This document shows, in pieces, positions 26,844 to 36,800 of a stretch of DNA of 64,000 nucleotides. The notes beneath the pieces are model-generated. The model had not been told where the DNA came from. It did no database searches and was given only the letters and a program-made list of their open reading frames with translations. The position numbers and the translations under genes were made by a program. Within the stretch, counting starts at the first letter, position 1. The number at the start of each line of letters is the position of its first letter. The DNA is from SZAS-103 sp038226665 (lineage in GTDB: Bacteria; Pseudomonadota; Gammaproteobacteria; Xanthomonadales; Xanthomonadaceae). The stretch lies in assembly GCA_038226665.1 (NCBI GenBank), contig JBBRQI010000003.1, positions 114,176 to 178,175 on the forward strand, read 5' to 3'.

Positions 26844-27185
26844 ATGAACCGCTTGTTGTCGATCTCGGCTGCGACCGTCCTGATGTCCGCCTGCGTGGCG
26901 TCCGCCTTACAGCCTGCCCACGCCGACACGTTCCTTGTCCAGCGCGCCCACATGGGCCATTCGCTTGCTCGCCAGTTGCATGGACAGAGCATGGCTGCGG
27001 TTCAACAACGTTTCGGCGCGCCGACCCAGAAACTCGAGCCGCGTGGCGGACAGAAGCGCCAATGGCCGGTGATCAATCGCTGGTATTACCCCGAGTACAC
27101 CGTTTATTTCGCGCGCGGCCGTGTCGTTGATGTCGTCCTCAACCACGCCATGCCCGAAGAAATCGGCCCGGCGCCTGTTCGCTAG
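26844..27185 (+). CDS. Small exported protein, BamE/SmpA-like fold suspected
   Basis: 113 residues from ATG 26844 with a strong GGGGAGAG ribosome-binding site. A signal peptide runs to about residue 27 (ALQPAHA). The mature part contains SMAAVQQRFGAPTQKL, then WPVINRWYYPEYTVYFARGRVVDVVLNH. The pattern of a helix with xxVxxxFGxP followed by short beta strands recalls the BamE/SmpA fold, but there is no lipobox. Function is unknown. It ends 3 nt before aguA, so it may share that transcript. Confidence 0.7.
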   Translation: MNRLLSISAATVLMSACVASALQPAHADTFLVQRAHMGHSLARQLHGQSMAAVQQRFGAPTQKLEPRGGQKRQWPVINRWYYPEYTVYFARGRVVDVVLNHAMPEEIGPAPVR

Positions 27186-27188
27186 AGA

Positions 27189-28346
27189 ATGACCGCTCCC
27201 GCCTTGCGCTTTCCCGCAGAGTGGGAGCCGCAATCCGCGGTGCTTCTCGCGTGGCCGCACGTTGGCACCGACTGGGCGGCGCGACTGGCTGACGTCGAAA
27301 CCACCTACGTCGCATTGATTGCCGCGATCACGCGCTTCCAGATCGCCATCGTTTGCGTCGCTCACGATGACCTGCAGCAGCATGCCGCGCGATTGCTGGA
27401 TGCCGCTGCCGTTCCGCTTTCGCGCGTGCGCTTCGTGCAAGTCGAATACGATGACACCTGGCTGCGAGATTCCGGTCCGGTGACTTTGACGTCCGGGATT
27501 GGGCATCCTGCCGCAACCCGGACACAGCAAGTCCGGCGCATGTCCGGACTTGCTGTAGATGAGTCCGCGCACATCGCGGACTCATCATCGACACATCCCT
27601 GTGCTGAGGGTTCGCGCGCCAACAACGAATTCGTGTTGCTCGATTTTCGTTTCAACGCATGGGGCGACAAGTTCGCCGCGACGCGCGACGACAAGCTCGT
27701 CGAAGCGTTGTTCGCACAAGGTGTTTTCCGCAATGCCCAACGCGAACGCATCGAGTTCGCACTCGAAGGCGGCGCGATCGAAACCGACGGCGATGGCACC
27801 CTGCTCGGCACGTGGCATTGCCTGCACGCGCGGCATCCCGGGCTCGATCGTGGCGAGTTGTCCGTGCGGCTCGGCGAAACGTTGCGGCAACGACGCATCT
27901 TGTGGCTCGATCATGGCGCGCTCGAAGGCGACGATACGGACGCGCACATCGACACGCTTGCGCGTTTTGTCGCGCCCGATGCGATCGCCTATCAGGCCTG
28001 CGACGATCCGGGCGACGCGCACTACGACGACTTGCAGCAGATGGCACACGAATTGGCTGCATTGCGCACGCTCGACGGGAAACCCTATCGACTGTTCGCT
28101 TTGCCCTGGGCCAAACCGGTCATCGACGATGGCCGCCGCCTCGCCGCGTCCTACGCTAATTTCCTGATCGTCAACGGTGCGGTGCTGATGCCGGCATACG
28201 ACGATCCTGCGGATTCCGTCGCTGCTGCGACACTTGAAATCGCCTTCCCGGATCGCGAGATCGTGCGGGTGCCGTGCCGCCCATTGATCTGGCAGAACGG
28301 AAGCCTGCACTGCCTCACCATGCAACTCCCGGAAGGATTGGTGTGA
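27189..28346 (+). CDS. aguA: Agmatine deiminase with an in-frame palindromic insertion
   Basis: 385 residues, about 40 longer than typical bacterial agmatine deiminases. Family segments are PAEWEPQSAVLLAWPH, DTWLRDSGPVTL, DFRFNAWGDKF, LEGGAIETDGDGTLL and the C-terminal catalytic Cys (GSLHCLTMQ). The enzyme converts agmatine to N-carbamoylputrescine in polyamine synthesis. The extra residues (about 101-143) lie between VTL and NNEFVLLDF and are encoded by DNA with two adjacent perfect hairpins. The frame stays open, so a protein with a surface loop is plausible. The stop overlaps the aguB start by one base. Confidence 0.92.
   Translation: MTAPALRFPAEWEPQSAVLLAWPHVGTDWAARLADVETTYVALIAAITRFQIAIVCVAHDDLQQHAARLLDAAAVPLSRVRFVQVEYDDTWLRDSGPVTLTSGIGHPAATRTQQVRRMSGLAVDESAHIADSSSTHPCAEGSRANNEFVLLDFRFNAWGDKFAATRDDKLVEALFAQGVFRNAQRERIEFALEGGAIETDGDGTLLGTWHCLHARHPGLDRGELSVRLGETLRQRRILWLDHGALEGDDTDAHIDTLARFVAPDAIAYQACDDPGDAHYDDLQQMAHELAALRTLDGKPYRLFALPWAKPVIDDGRRLAASYANFLIVNGAVLMPAYDDPADSVAAATLEIAFPDREIVRVPCRPLIWQNGSLHCLTMQLPEGLV
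27524..27556. repeat. Perfect 13-bp inverted repeat inside aguA (first of two)
   Basis: ACAGCAAGTCCGG (27524-27536) and CCGGACTTGCTGT (27544-27556) are exactly complementary with a 7-nt loop. It lies within the segment of aguA that has no counterpart in typical family members. Confidence 0.9.
27558..27586. repeat. Perfect 12-bp inverted repeat inside aguA (second of two)
   Basis: GATGAGTCCGCG (27558-27569) and CGCGGACTCATC (27575-27586) are exactly complementary with a 5-nt loop, one base after the first hairpin. Both hairpins contain GTCCG in the left arm, suggesting a composite element. Confidence 0.9.
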
Positions 28347-29233
28347 TGACCGCTCGCACACTCACCGTCGTGCTCGTGCAGGAAATCGACCACGGCAGCG
28401 TCGAAGCGAACCATGCGGTGATCGCGCAGCGCGTCGCCGAAGCCGCCGCGCAGGGCGCGCGATTGATCCTGCTGCAGGAACTGCACAACGGCGCGTATTT
28501 CTGCCAGCACGAATCGGTCGCGGAATTCGATCGCGCCGAACCGATTCCCGGACCGAGCACGCAACGACTTGGCGAGATCGCGAAACAACATGGTGTGGTG
28601 ATCGTCGGCTCGCTGTTCGAGCGCCGCGCTGCGGGCCTGTACCACAACACGGCAGTCGTGTTCGAAACCGACGGCACGCTCATCGGCAAGTACCGCAAGA
28701 TGCACATCCCGGACGATCCGGGCTTCCACGAAAAATTCTATTTCACGCCCGGCGACCTCGGTTTTCATCCGATCGACACATCGGTCGGACGACTTGGCGT
28801 GCTGGTGTGCTGGGATCAGTGGTATCCCGAAGCCGCGCGGCTGATGGCGCTAGCAGGTGCCGAGTTGCTGTTGTACCCGACCGCGATCGGTTGGGATCCG
28901 GACGATGCGCAGGACGAAAAGAATCGCCAGCGCGATGCATGGATGCTCAGCCATCGCGGTCACGCGGTCGCGAACGGATTGCCTGTGTTGTCGTGCAATC
29001 GCGTCGGCCATGAACCCTCGCCGCTCGGCGCTGCCGGGATCGATTTCTGGGGCAGCAGCCATGTGCTCGGCCCACAAGGCGAACTGCTCGCCGAAGCCAG
29101 CACGAATGCTCCGCAGTTGCTGATCGCGCAGGTCGATCTTGCACGCAGCGAACATATACGCCGCATCTGGCCGTTCCTGCGCGACCGTCGCATCGACGCC
29201 TACGGCGACCTGCTCAGGCGCTATCGCGATTGA
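28346..29233 (+). CDS. aguB: N-carbamoylputrescine amidase
   Basis: 295 residues from ATG 28346, which overlaps the aguA stop as TGATG; a longer frame lies inside aguA. It is a nitrilase-superfamily enzyme with the Glu-Lys-Cys triad in LLQELHNGAYF, KYRKMHIPDDPGF and VLVCWDQWYPEAAR. It hydrolyses N-carbamoylputrescine to putrescine, CO2 and ammonia, completing the agmatine route begun by AguA. The TraB-like gene starts within its last codons. Confidence 0.96.
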   Translation: MTARTLTVVLVQEIDHGSVEANHAVIAQRVAEAAAQGARLILLQELHNGAYFCQHESVAEFDRAEPIPGPSTQRLGEIAKQHGVVIVGSLFERRAAGLYHNTAVVFETDGTLIGKYRKMHIPDDPGFHEKFYFTPGDLGFHPIDTSVGRLGVLVCWDQWYPEAARLMALAGAELLLYPTAIGWDPDDAQDEKNRQRDAWMLSHRGHAVANGLPVLSCNRVGHEPSPLGAAGIDFWGSSHVLGPQGELLAEASTNAPQLLIAQVDLARSEHIRRIWPFLRDRRIDAYGDLLRRYRD

Positions 29234-30456
29234 ATATTCCCGTGACCGAAACCAACGATTCCAGCGACCTGCTCGCGCAACAACCGCACGCGATCATCGA
29301 GCGCGATGGCGTGCGTTACACGATCCTCGGCACCGCGCACGTGTCGCGCGCGAGCGTCGAAGCGGTCGAACAACTCGCCAACAGCGGTCGCTTCGATGCG
29401 ATCGCTGTCGAACTCGACGCGCAACGCCTGCGCAGCCTGACCGATCCGAACGCCCTGCAGGAACTCGACCTGTTCCGCATCCTGCGCGAAGGCAAGACCG
29501 GATTGGTCGCGGCGAACCTCGCCCTGGCCGCTTACCAGCGCCGGCTCTCGGAGCAGCTCGGCGTCGAGCCCGGTGCCGAACTCAAGGCTGCTGCAAGCGC
29601 CGCACGCGAACGCGGGCTGCCGCTGCAACTCATCGACCGCGATGTCGGCATCACCCTCAAGCGCGCGTATCGCGGGCTGGGCTTCTGGGGCCGCATGAAA
29701 TTGATGACGGGCCTCGGCATCAGCCTGTTCGACAACGAACAGGTCGATGCGGACGAGATCGAGAAGCTCAAGCAGGGCGACATGCTCGAAAGCAGCTTCG
29801 GCGAATTCGCCGCACAGAGCCCGCCAATCTACCAGGCACTCATCGCCGAGCGCGACAATTACATGGCCGCGCGCCTGCGTCAGGAAAACATCGGCAGCGT
29901 GTATCGCGAAGTATTCGTGGTGATCGGCGCCGGACACCTGAAAGGCATGTCGCAACACCTGCGCGACGACACCGAAGCGCCCTCGAGCGTGCGCGAACGC
30001 CTCGAAGCCATCGCGAAGAAAAGTCGTATTCCGTGGGTGTCATTGGTGATCGCGGCGCTCGTGCTCGGCAGCTTCGCATGGGGCTACTGGCATGGCGGCG
30101 TGCATCTCGGCACCACGCTGCTGCTGACCTGGATCGTGGCGACGGCAGTCGGCGGTGCGCTCGGTTGCATCGCCGCGGGCGGGCATCCGTTGAGCGTGCT
30201 CGCCGCCGCGTTGTGGTCGCCCTGGAAGCCGCTGCATCCGGGCATCGCATCAGGCACGGTCAGCGGCCTCGTCGAAGCATGGATACGCAAGCCGACCTAT
30301 CAGGACTTCATGCGCCTGCGCGACGACGTCGGCAGCCTGCGCGGCTGGTATCGCAACCGCGTGTCGCGCGTGTTCCTGAATTTCTTCCTGACCTGCCTCG
30401 GCACCATCGCCGGCGAAGTCGTCGCCGGCTTGCGCATCCTCGGCAAACTGGGGTGA
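29230..30456 (+). CDS. TraB-family (TraB/PrgY) membrane protein
   Basis: Up to 408 residues, from TTG 29230 (overlapping the aguB stop) or GTG 29242. The N-terminal domain carries the TraB/PrgY/GumN signatures ILGTAHVSRASVEAV, AVELDAQR and GAGHLKGM. Three to four membrane helices follow from about residue 265 to the end. Plasmid-encoded TraB/PrgY proteins limit peptide pheromone, and the fold is related to metal-dependent Tiki peptidases (by family knowledge); the role of chromosomal copies like this is not settled. It is coupled to aguB, but no functional link to putrescine is evident. Confidence 0.82.
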   Translation: MNIPVTETNDSSDLLAQQPHAIIERDGVRYTILGTAHVSRASVEAVEQLANSGRFDAIAVELDAQRLRSLTDPNALQELDLFRILREGKTGLVAANLALAAYQRRLSEQLGVEPGAELKAAASAARERGLPLQLIDRDVGITLKRAYRGLGFWGRMKLMTGLGISLFDNEQVDADEIEKLKQGDMLESSFGEFAAQSPPIYQALIAERDNYMAARLRQENIGSVYREVFVVIGAGHLKGMSQHLRDDTEAPSSVRERLEAIAKKSRIPWVSLVIAALVLGSFAWGYWHGGVHLGTTLLLTWIVATAVGGALGCIAAGGHPLSVLAAALWSPWKPLHPGIASGTVSGLVEAWIRKPTYQDFMRLRDDVGSLRGWYRNRVSRVFLNFFLTCLGTIAGEVVAGLRILGKLG

Positions 30457-30663
30457 AGAGGAGCGTTTGCGAACCGCAGGTTCGCGCGACGATGAACGCC
30501 TGAGCGCTATGCGCGAAGGCCGGGGCAAGAGGAGCGTTTGCAAACTACAGGTTCGCGCGACGATGACTGCGTGCGCCGGAGCGCACGCGAACAGCGAAGC
30601 TGGCCCGAAGGGCGAGCGCCATGGATGGCGCGAGTCAGGCCTGAGCGCTACGCGCGAAGGCCG
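30456..30663. repeat. Two copies of a structured intergenic repeat
   Basis: Copy one (30456-30523) and copy two (30527-30663) both begin AAGAGGAGCGTTTGC, share GGTTCGCGCGACGATGA and end CCTGAGCGCTAYGCGCGAAGGCCG. Copy two has about 69 extra bases, which contain hairpins GTGCGC-CGGA-GCGCAC and GCGCCAT-GG-ATGGCGC. The ends form imperfect hairpins (GGCCT...AGGCC). It fills the space between the convergent TraB-like and RND genes and resembles REP/BIME-type elements; it could also help terminate transcription. Confidence 0.75.
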
Positions 30664-30684
30664 CCGCGGACAGTGCACGCCACT

Positions 30685-33600
30685 CTATTCGGCGGCCAAC
30701 TCTGGCTTGCGCCCCATCGGCGCGCGTTCGCGCGCACGCCGGATGGTCGAAATCGTCCAGCCACGCAGGTCGTCAAGCGTCGCGTAGATCGTTGGCAGGA
30801 ACATCAGGCTGACGATCGTGGAGAACGCCAGGCCGCCCGCAATCGCGCGCGCCATCGGGTAGTAGGCCGGGCCATTGCCGCCAATCTGAGTGCCGCCGAC
30901 GCACAATGGAAGCATGCCGGCAATCGCGGTCCCCATCGTCATCAGAATCGGACGCAGCCGTTCCTTGCAACCTTCGACCAGCGCTTCGGTGCGCTCCAGG
31001 CCACGTCGCCGCAAATTGTTGATGTGGTCGAACAGCACGATGCCCTGGTTCACGACCACGCCCATCAGGACCAGGATGCCGATCATCGCCATGATCGTGA
31101 AGGGCGTCCCGGTGATCCAGAACAGCCAGAACATGCCGAGCGCCGAGAACATGACGCTGCTCAGGATCGCCGTCGGCAGCAGCAGCGATTCGAACAGCGC
31201 GGCCATCACCAGGTAGACCAGGAACAGCGCAATGAGCATGTTGATGCCCATCTGCGCGAAGGAATCGTCGTCCTGCTGGAAAGACCCGCCGAAGTTGGTG
31301 CGATAGCCGGGTGGTAGCGTGGTCGATGCGAGCACTTCCTCCATCGCCTTGCGCGCCTGATCCATGGTCACGCCTGGCGGCAGATTCGCCTGGATCGCGA
31401 GAGTCGTCTGCCGGTCCTGTCGCGAAATCTGCGAAGCGCCCTTGCGTACGTTCACATCCACGACGGCGAGCAAGGGGATGCTGCTGCCGTCCTTGCGGCG
31501 CAGGGTCAACGAGGACAGATCCTCGATGCGGAAGTGGCTGGATCCGGCGAAGCGCGCCCACACCGGCACATCGCCGCCGGCTGTGCGGAACTCATGCAGC
31601 GGGGTGCCACGCAACGCGATGCCAATGTAGCTCGCCACTTCCTGCGCGGAGAACCCATAGGCTGCGGCGCGGTCGCGGTTGACATTGACGGCAAGCTCGC
31701 TGGTTTCATCGCCGCTATCGACGCGCACGTCCCGCAATTGCTTGCTCTTCGACAGGATGGGGACGAGGTTCTTGGCGATATCGACCAGTGTCGCGGTCGA
31801 ATCGCCGTTGATGTACAGGCGCACGCCCTGGTCGCTGCCGCCGGAACCAGGGCCGTCGTCGGCGTTGAAACCGATGATCGCACGCGCGCTCTTCGGCAGA
31901 TCCTTGCGGATCATTTCCTGGACCTGTTCGGTCGGCAGCAAACCCGGCTCCGACTTGCGCAGCAACAGCCGATCGATCAGCCGTGGTTGCGGATCGACCA
32001 GGGTGATGAACGTACCGGCACCCCCCGCTTCGCTGAAGTAGGAATAGATCTGCTTGATCTGGTATTTCTTCCGGCGCGCGTCCAGGAAGTCCTCGACGCG
32101 CTTCACTTCGTCGGAAATCTGGCCGAGGCTGTAGGCGCCCTTGAAGTTGTAACTCAGCACCATCCTGCGACCGACATCGTTCTTGTTCGCGTCGGCATCG
32201 CCCATCACGCGATGCGCGGGATAGAAACTCGCGGCCACGATGATCACGATGCCGAGGATCGCCTTGCCGCGATGAGCGAGCGACCATCGCAACAAGCGTC
32301 CATAGCCGCGCGACAGCCTGGGCACGAAACCGCGGGGATTGCTCACGGCAGGCGGCGTCTTCAGCCGTGCCGAGATCATCGGGATCAGGCTGACCGCGAC
32401 CAGCCACGACGCCAGCAGCGCGATCGTGATCGTGAGCGCGACCTCGCCAAGGAACACGGTGATCTGGTTGCGCGCACCGAACAGGTTCGGCAGGAAAACG
32501 ATGATGCTGGCCAGCGTGCCTGCACTGATTGCCATCTGCACGCCGCGCGTGCCCTCGATCGCGCAGCGCACCGGGTTATCGGGGAACTTCTCGCGGAACT
32601 GGTAGATGCTCTCGACCACCACCACTGCGTTGTCGACGAGCATGCCGACGCCAAGCAGCAAGCCCATCATCGAGAGGATGTTCAGGCTCATGCCGAGGAA
32701 CGACATCGCGCCGAGAGTAATGACGATGCAGATCGGAATCGCCAGGCTCACCATCAGCGTCGATGGCCAATGGCGCAGGAAGTAGAACAGGATCAGCAAG
32801 GACAACAGGGAGCCGATTATGCCGGCTTCGATCAATTCGTTGATCGAGCCGGTGACGCCTTTCGCCTGGTCGTCGACGATGACCTGTTGAACGCCGATGA
32901 ACTCGGGCTCGGTGCTGATGCGGTCCATCTCGGCCAGAACGCCGCGCGAAACGTCCACCATGTTGGCGCTGCGCTCGCGGAAGACGTCGATGCCCACGGC
33001 CGGACGCCCATCGAGGCGACGGCCGATGTCGGCGCGTTGCGGCTGCAGGTGAATGTCGGCGATATCCGACAGGTGCAGGCCCTGCGCGTTCAGCACGAGT
33101 TTGCGCAAGCCGTCCAGGTCGTTGATCTCGCCAACGGGTTGCACGCGGATGCGCTGCTTGCCGTCGTCGATCTCTCCGGCGGACACGGAGAAATTCGCCG
33201 CCTGCAGGCGCGTCGCGAGATCGTTGAGGCTCAGACCGTGCGCGACCAGGCGTGCCGGGTCGATCGCGATCTCGACCTCGGGCGGAAACGCGCCGGTGAT
33301 GTCGACTTTCGCCACACCGGGGATGCGCTGGATGCGCTTTTGCACGATGTTCTGGATCAGCTGGTATTCGCCGCGGAAATCGCGGTTGCCGGCGAAACGG
33401 ATCTTCAGCATCGCCTGGTCGGTCGGCGAGGCCTTGACGATCTGGTAGCGCTGCAGGTCCTTGGGCAGGTCGCCGCGGATCGCATCGAGCCTGTCGTGCA
33501 CCTCCGACGCGGTGATGCCGATGTTCCGGCTCCAGTCCGAGAACAGCAACTGGATGCCCGCGCCATCGGGACCGCTCGTGGAATCCATCTCCTTGATGCC

Positions 33601-33825
33601 GGACAACGTCGCCAGGGCTTCCTCGGCCGGACGCGTCACGGTACGTTCCACTTCCTCGGGCGTTGAACCCGCGTACGGAAGATTGACGAACACGAACGGA
33701 AAACTGATGTCCGGGAACTGTTCCAGGGGGAGCCGGAATGCGGCGATGATGCCGATCACCACCAGCGAAACATAGAACATCACCGCGGTGACCGGCCGGC
33801 GCAGACTCAGTTCGGCGAGGCTCAT
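30685..33825 (-). CDS. RND efflux permease subunit (second of two)
   Basis: 1046 residues, standard AcrB/MdtC size, with twelve predicted membrane helices and two large periplasmic loops. The N-terminus SLAELSLRRPVTAVMFY and the loop IPLEQFPDISFPFVFV-type segment are typical. In helix 4 the proton-relay region reads GMLVDNAVVVVES, with Asp-Asn where AcrB has Asp-Asp. Its start overlaps the stop of the other permease gene by 4 nt. With the adaptor upstream this is an MdtABC-like set; no outer-membrane channel gene is present. Likely exports toxic compounds; substrate unknown. Confidence 0.93.
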   Translation of the reverse strand: MSLAELSLRRPVTAVMFYVSLVVIGIIAAFRLPLEQFPDISFPFVFVNLPYAGSTPEEVERTVTRPAEEALATLSGIKEMDSTSGPDGAGIQLLFSDWSRNIGITASEVHDRLDAIRGDLPKDLQRYQIVKASPTDQAMLKIRFAGNRDFRGEYQLIQNIVQKRIQRIPGVAKVDITGAFPPEVEIAIDPARLVAHGLSLNDLATRLQAANFSVSAGEIDDGKQRIRVQPVGEINDLDGLRKLVLNAQGLHLSDIADIHLQPQRADIGRRLDGRPAVGIDVFRERSANMVDVSRGVLAEMDRISTEPEFIGVQQVIVDDQAKGVTGSINELIEAGIIGSLLSLLILFYFLRHWPSTLMVSLAIPICIVITLGAMSFLGMSLNILSMMGLLLGVGMLVDNAVVVVESIYQFREKFPDNPVRCAIEGTRGVQMAISAGTLASIIVFLPNLFGARNQITVFLGEVALTITIALLASWLVAVSLIPMISARLKTPPAVSNPRGFVPRLSRGYGRLLRWSLAHRGKAILGIVIIVAASFYPAHRVMGDADANKNDVGRRMVLSYNFKGAYSLGQISDEVKRVEDFLDARRKKYQIKQIYSYFSEAGGAGTFITLVDPQPRLIDRLLLRKSEPGLLPTEQVQEMIRKDLPKSARAIIGFNADDGPGSGGSDQGVRLYINGDSTATLVDIAKNLVPILSKSKQLRDVRVDSGDETSELAVNVNRDRAAAYGFSAQEVASYIGIALRGTPLHEFRTAGGDVPVWARFAGSSHFRIEDLSSLTLRRKDGSSIPLLAVVDVNVRKGASQISRQDRQTTLAIQANLPPGVTMDQARKAMEEVLASTTLPPGYRTNFGGSFQQDDDSFAQMGINMLIALFLVYLVMAALFESLLLPTAILSSVMFSALGMFWLFWITGTPFTIMAMIGILVLMGVVVNQGIVLFDHINNLRRRGLERTEALVEGCKERLRPILMTMGTAIAGMLPLCVGGTQIGGNGPAYYPMARAIAGGLAFSTIVSLMFLPTIYATLDDLRGWTISTIRRARERAPMGRKPELAAE

Positions 33826-36800
33826 GACTGTGTCGTCTCCATGCCTGCGTCACCACCAAGGTGGACATCGGCCCTGGTTCCCGCTGCGTGTGCAGCCGCC
33901 GCACGCAAGCCGCGCTCGCGCCACCTCGCATCCGAACTGCGATCGAGCAGGTCGTACATCACCGGGATCACCACGAGGGTCAGCAAGGTCGATACCAGCA
34001 GGCCGCCGATCACGGTGATCGCCATCGGCGCGCGCACTTCCGCGCCGTCGCCTCCAAAGAATGCCAGCGGCGCGAAGCCAAACAGTGCGGTCAAGGTCGT
34101 CATCACGATCGGACGCAGGCGCGACGTCGCGCCCTGGTGGATCGCTTCGCGCTTGGTCACGCCCTGCTCGCGCAGCTGGTTGACCTTGTCGACGAGCAGG
34201 ATCGCGTTCTTCACCACGATGCCGACCAGCAGGATCATGCCGATGAAGACCACGATCGAGATCGGCGAGCGATCCATCCAGAGCGCAAGAACGGCGCCGA
34301 CGATCGCGAGCGGGATCGTGAACAGGATCACGAACGGATGCAGCAGCGATTCGAATTGCGAGGCCATCACCAGATAGACCAGGAAGATCGCGAGTCCGAA
34401 TGCGAACAGCAGCGACTTGATCGAGGCATCGAGTTCCTCGCCTTCGCCACCGATGTGCATGCGGACGTCGGCGCCCAGCGGATTCTTCGCGACGAGGTCG
34501 TTGACTTCCTTCACCGCAGTACCCAGGTCGATGTTGCGCAGGTTCGCCGAGACGATCGCCACGCGCACCTGGTCCACGCGATGGATTTCGCTCGGCCCGA
34601 CCGTCGCCACGACATCGGCGACCGCATCGAGCGTGATCGGGTGGACGCTCTCCGGGTTGACGATGATCTTGCGGATCGATTCGATCGAACTCCGATCGGC
34701 CTGTTGTGCTCGCACCAGCACATCGATCTTGCGGTCCCGGAAGCTGTAGCGCGTCGCGACTTCGCCACGGATCTTGCGCACGACCTGGTCGGCGACCTGG
34801 CGCGTGGTCAGGCCGAGCGCCGCGGCACGATCCTGATCGAACCGGATTTGCACTTCCGGGAATCCTTCCTCGACCGTGGACTTGATGTCGGCGAAGTGTG
34901 GGGAATCCTGCATCAGGGCCGTCAATTTCCGCCCAGCCTTGGCAACCTTGTCGAGGTCCTGCCCGCGCAATTCGATCTCCAGCGGTGCCGCGAAGCTGAA
35001 GATCTGAGGCCGGCCGAACTTGATCTGCACGTCGGGATAGCTTTGCATCGTCGCGCGCATCGCTTCGGTCTCGCGCGCTTCGGATGCCTTGGTCATGCCC
35101 TCGCCCATGATCACGTCGAGCTTGGCCACGTTTTCACCCGATTCTGTCGGGTTCGCGTCGAGCCGGGTGCCGGTGCCGCTGACGCCGTACAGCGCCTGCA
35201 CGCCCTGGTCCTTGCCGTGCTTTCCTTCAATCGCGGCAACCAGTGCATCGGTCTCGCGCAATTGCGTTCCCGCCGGCAATTTCGCGGTGAGCTCGAAACG
35301 ATCCTGCGCAAACTGCGGAATCAGATCGGTGCCGAGCGTGCTTGCGATCAGCAATGCCATCACGAAAGCGGCTGCCGCACCGCCCAGGACGAGCATTGGA
35401 TGCCGCAATGCCGACGGCAGCATTTTCTGGTAACGCGCAGCTCCCCAATTGTAGGGAACCAGTACGAGGGTGCCGACACGGGTGAGGAAGCGACCGACGT
35501 AACGGACAAAGACGCGCGCCACGGTCGTGATCGCTAACGACACGCCGAACAATCCGCCCGACGTCGTCGCGCGCACGGCCTTGCCGGTACCGGCAGCGAT
35601 CCGGCCCATGCGGCCTTTCGGTTGCTGCTGCAGGTCCGCTTGCTGCTCGCCGAACGACAGCGGAGCCTTGCTCTTTAGCGAGGACAGCATCGGGATCAAC
35701 GTCAGCGATACGGCCAGCGAAATCATCAACGCGATGGACACCGTCAACGCCTGATCCTTGAACAGTTGCCCAGCGACGCCCTGCACGAAGACCAGCGGAA
35801 AGAACACCGACACCGTCGTCAGCGTCGATGCCACGACCGCCATGCTGACTTCACGCGTGCCGGTGATTGCCGCGTCGAGGATGCCAAGCCCGCGTTCGCG
35901 CGCCTTGGCGATGCTTTCGAGCACGACGATCGAATCGTCCACCACCAAGCCCGTCGCCAGCGCAAGTCCGGACAGCGACATGACATTGAGATTGAGTCCG
36001 AGCCGGCCCATGAAGAAGAACGTGGCGACGATCGAAACCGGCAGCGAGAGCCCGATCACGAACGTGCTCCAACCGTCGTGCAGGAAGAAGAAGATGATCA
36101 GGATCGCGAACAAGCCGCCGAGCAGCGCTTCGTTGCGCACTTCGTGCAGCGCGCTCTGGATGAAGATCGACTGGTCCTGGATCGTCGTGAGCTCGGTCCC
36201 GTAGGGCAGTTCTTTCTTGAGCGTCTCGAGCGTGGCCTTGACCGCCGTTGCGACGCTGACTGTGTTCGCGTCGCCTTCCTTGTAGATCGCGAGCTCGACC
36301 GCTTCCTGGCCACCGAGCCGGATGATCGCCTCGCGATCCTTGTAACCCTGCGAAACCGTTGCCACGTCGCGCAACCGGATCGGCACGCCATCCTGGTTGG
36401 CGATCAGCAGTTCGCGCATCTGGTCGAGATTGGTGAACTGGTTGACCGTGCGCACGAGGTAGCGTTGGGTGCCTTCCTCGATGCGGCCGCCGGAGATGTT
36501 GACGTTTTCCTGGCCAAGCCGGTCGATCACCTGCGCGATCGACATCTTGTGCTGGGCGAGGCTTTCCTGGTCGATCGCGACTTCGACCTCGTCTTCGAGA
36601 CCACCGCCGACCTTGACCGCGGCGACGCCTGTCACCGGCTCGAGGCGTTTCTTGAGCTGATCTTCCGCATAGCGGCGCATCCGCATCAATTCGGCCTTGC
36701 GCATCAAGTCGGTCTGTGGCGCGTTGGCGGCGTCGGCATCCTTGGTCGTATCTGCCGCCGCGCCTGCTTTCCTGGTCAGCACGAGCCGCATGATCGGCTC

